A stretch of 16,337 bases of DNA from JBDTOX01 sp039933015 (GTDB lineage Bacteria > Pseudomonadota > Gammaproteobacteria > Burkholderiales > Methylophilaceae): assembly GCA_039933015.1 (NCBI GenBank), contig JBDTOX010000115.1, positions 1-16,337 on the forward strand. Direction: 5' to 3'. Shown here in pieces: positions 14,432-16,337 of this stretch. The position numbers were made by a program, and so were the translations under genes. Under the pieces are notes generated by a model. The model saw nothing but the letters and a program-made list of their open reading frames with translations, was not told where the DNA came from and did not search any database. Every line of letters starts with the position of its first letter. Position 1 is the first letter of the stretch.

Positions 14432-14630
14432 GAAAAAATCGTGTGTAGTATCAAATTTGTTTAGGGGACGAGCAAACTAAAAGAAAAAAGGGGCAAGCTT
14501 GAACAAGAACTTCCGGAAGTTGGACTGCCCGTGGGGCTGGTAATTTCCCCGCTACCTCCCTGGATGCGGCGCGGTTGGCAGCGAGATTGCTGCTGATTTG
14601 CGTCGCTGCATTGAAAAGACAGGTTAGCCG
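14432..14630 (+). other. Highly self-complementary leader before the PP2C gene
   Basis: No convincing gene is present. Structures seen: GGGCA (14491-14495) with TGCCC (14526-14530) enclosing CTTG-AA-CAAG (14498-14507) and a perfect 14-bp palindrome AACTTCCGGAAGTT (14508-14521); then GTGGGG (14531-14536) with CCCCGC (14547-14552). A weak TAGTAT (14446-14451) could be a -10 element with TTGTTT 15 bases upstream. The stretch could be a 5' UTR element, a small RNA, an operator or a decayed gene. Confidence 0.45.
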
Positions 14631-15455
14631 ATGGATCTCACCAATATACTGGAGGTTGTACGCCTGACCGATGTCGGTCAGACGCGCGGTCATAATGAAG
14701 ATGCGGTGGCAAGCGATGTCGAAATAGGGCTCGTGGTGCTTGCCGATGGCATGGGCGGCTACCAGGCCGGTGAGGTAGCCAGTGAGATTGCAGTACTGAC
14801 CATTGTGGCGGAGCTAAAAGAAACCATGCCAGGGCTGCAGCCAGGGTTGTTTGACCATGTTTTCGGTATGCAGGCAGAAAGCCAGCTCGTTTATGATGCG
14901 GTTGCGCAGGCTAACGACTCTATTTACACCGTCTCTCAGTCTCAGCCGCAATGTGCAGGCATGGGCACCACTCTGGTAGTGGGCTTATTTACCAACGCTA
15001 AGATACTGGTCGGGCATATAGGTGATTCACGCATGTACCGGTTGCGCGACGATGAATTCAGTCAGATTACCGAGGATCACTCCGTGCTGCAGGAACAAAT
15101 CAAATGCGGCCTGATTACGCCTGAGCAAGCCAAGGTCTCCAACAATAAAAATTTGGTAACGCGAGCTTTGGGCACAGCCCCGACTGTGGAGCTGGAGCTG
15201 CATGAGTATGATGTTCAGGTGGGCGACATTTATCTGCTGTGTTCTGATGGTTTGAGTGATCTGGTGGAAGATGAAGACATTCACTTAACCCTGAGTACAT
15301 TAAGTGCTAATCTTGAACTGGCGGCTAATCAATTGATTCAAATGGCAAACGATAACGGCGGCAAGGACAACATTTCTGTCATACTCGCCAAGGTAGGCCA
15401 GCCCTTTACAGTTGAGCGCAGCTGGTGTGATAACTTTCTTAATTGGTTGAAATAG
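14631..15455 (+). CDS. PP2C-family serine/threonine protein phosphatase
   Basis: The protein has 274 residues. ACAGG lies about nine bases before the ATG. Metal-binding and catalytic motifs of bacterial PP2C (PrpC/Stp1-like) are complete: GHNEDA (20-25) with Asp24, VLADGMGGYQAGEVAS (36-51) with Asp39, GMGTTLVV, GHIGDSRMYR (128-137) with Asp132, TEDHS, LVTRALG, LLCSDGLSD with Asp206, and GGKDNISVILA with Asp246. It removes phosphate from Ser/Thr residues using Mn2+ or Mg2+. No membrane segment is seen, so it is cytoplasmic. The FHA-domain gene begins 11 bp after its stop, suggesting a shared phospho-signalling pathway. The partner kinase is not in the window. Confidence 0.95.
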   Translation: MDLTNILEVVRLTDVGQTRGHNEDAVASDVEIGLVVLADGMGGYQAGEVASEIAVLTIVAELKETMPGLQPGLFDHVFGMQAESQLVYDAVAQANDSIYTVSQSQPQCAGMGTTLVVGLFTNAKILVGHIGDSRMYRLRDDEFSQITEDHSVLQEQIKCGLITPEQAKVSNNKNLVTRALGTAPTVELELHEYDVQVGDIYLLCSDGLSDLVEDEDIHLTLSTLSANLELAANQLIQMANDNGGKDNISVILAKVGQPFTVERSWCDNFLNWLK

Positions 15456-15466
15456 CAGGTAAAAAC

Positions 15467-16210
15467 ATGGTGAAGCTGATTTTATCATTGGACGGTGCCT
15501 TGCTTGGCGAATATCCGCTTGATAAGGAGCGCATCACCATAGGTCGGCGCTCGGCTAATGATATTCATATCGATAATCTCGCCGTCAGTGGAGAGCACGC
15601 TACCATCGTGACTATCGGTAATAATTCATTTCTGGAGGATATTGGCAGCACCAATGGCACGCGAGTTAATGGTAAGCAGATTAAAAAACATGTATTGCAG
15701 CACGGTGATGCGATCCAGCTTGGCAAATATCAGCTCAGGTATATTAACGAGGCGGCGATGAGTGCGGCAGCTACAGCAGCTAGTCCGGAAGATTTTGAGA
15801 AAGCGCAGGTTATCCGCCCATCGGCAATGAAACCCGTTGCTTCGGTAGAAGAGGCCAAAAAAAAGCAGGACACTAATCCACGTCTACCTGCACCTTCAGC
15901 CTTGCAGGTGCCGTTAACCCCTGTCGCCGGGGCAGAAGACGCGCTTGTTGGTCGGATACAAGTATTGAATGGCCCCAGCATGGGGCAAGAATTGGCGTTG
16001 AATAAGGCGCTTTCTACGCTGGGTAAGCCTGGTGTTCAGGTGGCGGTAATTACCAAGCGCCCGCAAGGCTATTTCATCACCCACATTGAAGGACCGACCC
16101 ACCCTGTAGTCAATGGCAAATCAACGGGTGCCCGGCCACATGTACTTAATGACCACGATGTAATCGAACTAGCTGGTATAAAAATGGGATTTTACCTGGC
16201 TAATGCCTGA
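15467..16210 (+). CDS. Two-FHA-domain phosphopeptide-binding protein
   Basis: The protein has 247 residues from ATG 15467, with CAGG about nine bases upstream; a TTG at 15443 overlapping the phosphatase gene would add eight residues but is less likely. The N-terminal FHA domain (about 1-93) has the conserved Gly26-Arg27, Ser41, His44 and Asn63/Asn68 that read phosphothreonine (ITIGRRSAND, SGEHATI, STNGTRVNG). A Pro/Ala/Lys-rich linker (about 100-155) follows. The C-terminal part (about 161-247) has the same fold pattern, ending VVNGKSTGARPHVLNDHDVIELAGIKMGFYL, but lacks the usual Arg and Ser-x-x-His, so it may be structural. It is probably a scaffold that reads phosphorylation controlled by the phosphatase upstream. 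Confidence 0.92.
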   Translation: MVKLILSLDGALLGEYPLDKERITIGRRSANDIHIDNLAVSGEHATIVTIGNNSFLEDIGSTNGTRVNGKQIKKHVLQHGDAIQLGKYQLRYINEAAMSAAATAASPEDFEKAQVIRPSAMKPVASVEEAKKKQDTNPRLPAPSALQVPLTPVAGAEDALVGRIQVLNGPSMGQELALNKALSTLGKPGVQVAVITKRPQGYFITHIEGPTHPVVNGKSTGARPHVLNDHDVIELAGIKMGFYLANA

Positions 16211-16300
16211 TGTACGCTTGACCAGGGCTTGGTGAAATTTGGCCCCGGCTAAATCTTAATATTTCGAACTTATCTTTTGTAACTAGGGCATTCCTGCGAC

Positions 16301-16337
16301 ATGTCTGAACAGCAAGCATTACTCAAACGTCTTGAGC
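16301..16337 (+). CDS. Start of a further gene (5' partial)
   Basis: An ATG at 16301 opens MSEQQALLKRLE and runs out of the window after 12 codons. It lies 90 bp after the FHA gene in the same direction. Too little is visible to name it. A PP2C-FHA pair is often followed by a kinase or secretion/pilus ATPase gene, but nothing here decides that. Confidence 0.4.
   Translation, partial: MSEQQALLKRLE

Noticed and set aside
14539..14560. Minus-strand GGTAGCGGGG resembling the 3' part of a c-di-GMP-I riboswitch
   Set aside because: The rest of the riboswitch core is missing and the orientation would point to nusB's 3' end, not to a gene start. Chance resemblance.
14460..14590. Short protein-like frame reading KLEQELPEVGLPVGLVISP
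   Set aside because: There is no start codon or ribosome binding site in frame and a stop lies just upstream; the stretch is better explained as structured non-coding DNA, though a decayed gene cannot be excluded.
1..16337. CRISPR arrays, tRNA and rRNA genes
   Set aside because: No regularly spaced short repeats and no tRNA or rRNA signature sequences were seen.

Overview
The window looks like chromosomal DNA of a betaproteobacterium, perhaps of the Nitrosomonadales or a related group. This rests on the large FAD/Fe-S oxidoreductase with CCG domains, the PhoBR pair, a periplasmic FDH3-type formate dehydrogenase locus with DUF3306, TorD-like and TAT-target accessory genes, and ribH-nusB. Coding density is high. 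No tRNA, rRNA, CRISPR array or intact insertion sequence was seen.

Layout. (1) 3-824: 3' end of a large FAD-linked oxidoreductase with a CCG-type Fe-S C-terminus. (2) 825-2205: an accessory island. One orphan gene (1278-2015; membrane anchor, coiled coil, SPOR-like end) lies between two imperfect direct repeats of 131 and 116 bp (934-1064, 2059-2174) that share a conserved hairpin. (3) 2206-4330, minus strand: phosphate two-component system phoB-phoR behind a clear Pho box. The 5' end of phoR is broken by a +1 frameshift near 3493, so the only uninterrupted product from an ordinary start codon lacks its membrane segments. (4) 4331-12770, plus strand: formate dehydrogenase locus. Order: DUF3306 protein, multi-cluster 4Fe-4S protein, TorD-type chaperone, small TAT-target protein, catalytic molybdenum subunit (cysteine form), four-cluster Fe-S subunit, small lipoprotein, cytochrome b subunit, small exported Ala-rich protein. 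Many junctions are 4-nt ATGA overlaps, which suggests translational coupling. (5) 12801-13430: exported one-HKD phospholipase D-like protein, probably a Nuc-type nuclease. (6) 13443-14365: ribH-nusB with an ATGA overlap. (7) 14366-14630: non-coding, with a terminator-like hairpin and a highly self-complementary leader. (8) 14631-16210: a PP2C phosphatase followed by a two-FHA-domain protein, a Ser/Thr phospho-signalling pair. The first codons of another gene start at 16301.

Together, the central locus would build and mature a Tat-exported formate dehydrogenase that oxidises formate in the periplasm and passes electrons through Fe-S clusters and cytochrome b to the quinone pool. The points most worth a second look are the repeat-flanked orphan gene, the phoR frameshift, the uncharacterised small genes in the formate dehydrogenase operon, and the structured leader before the PP2C gene.
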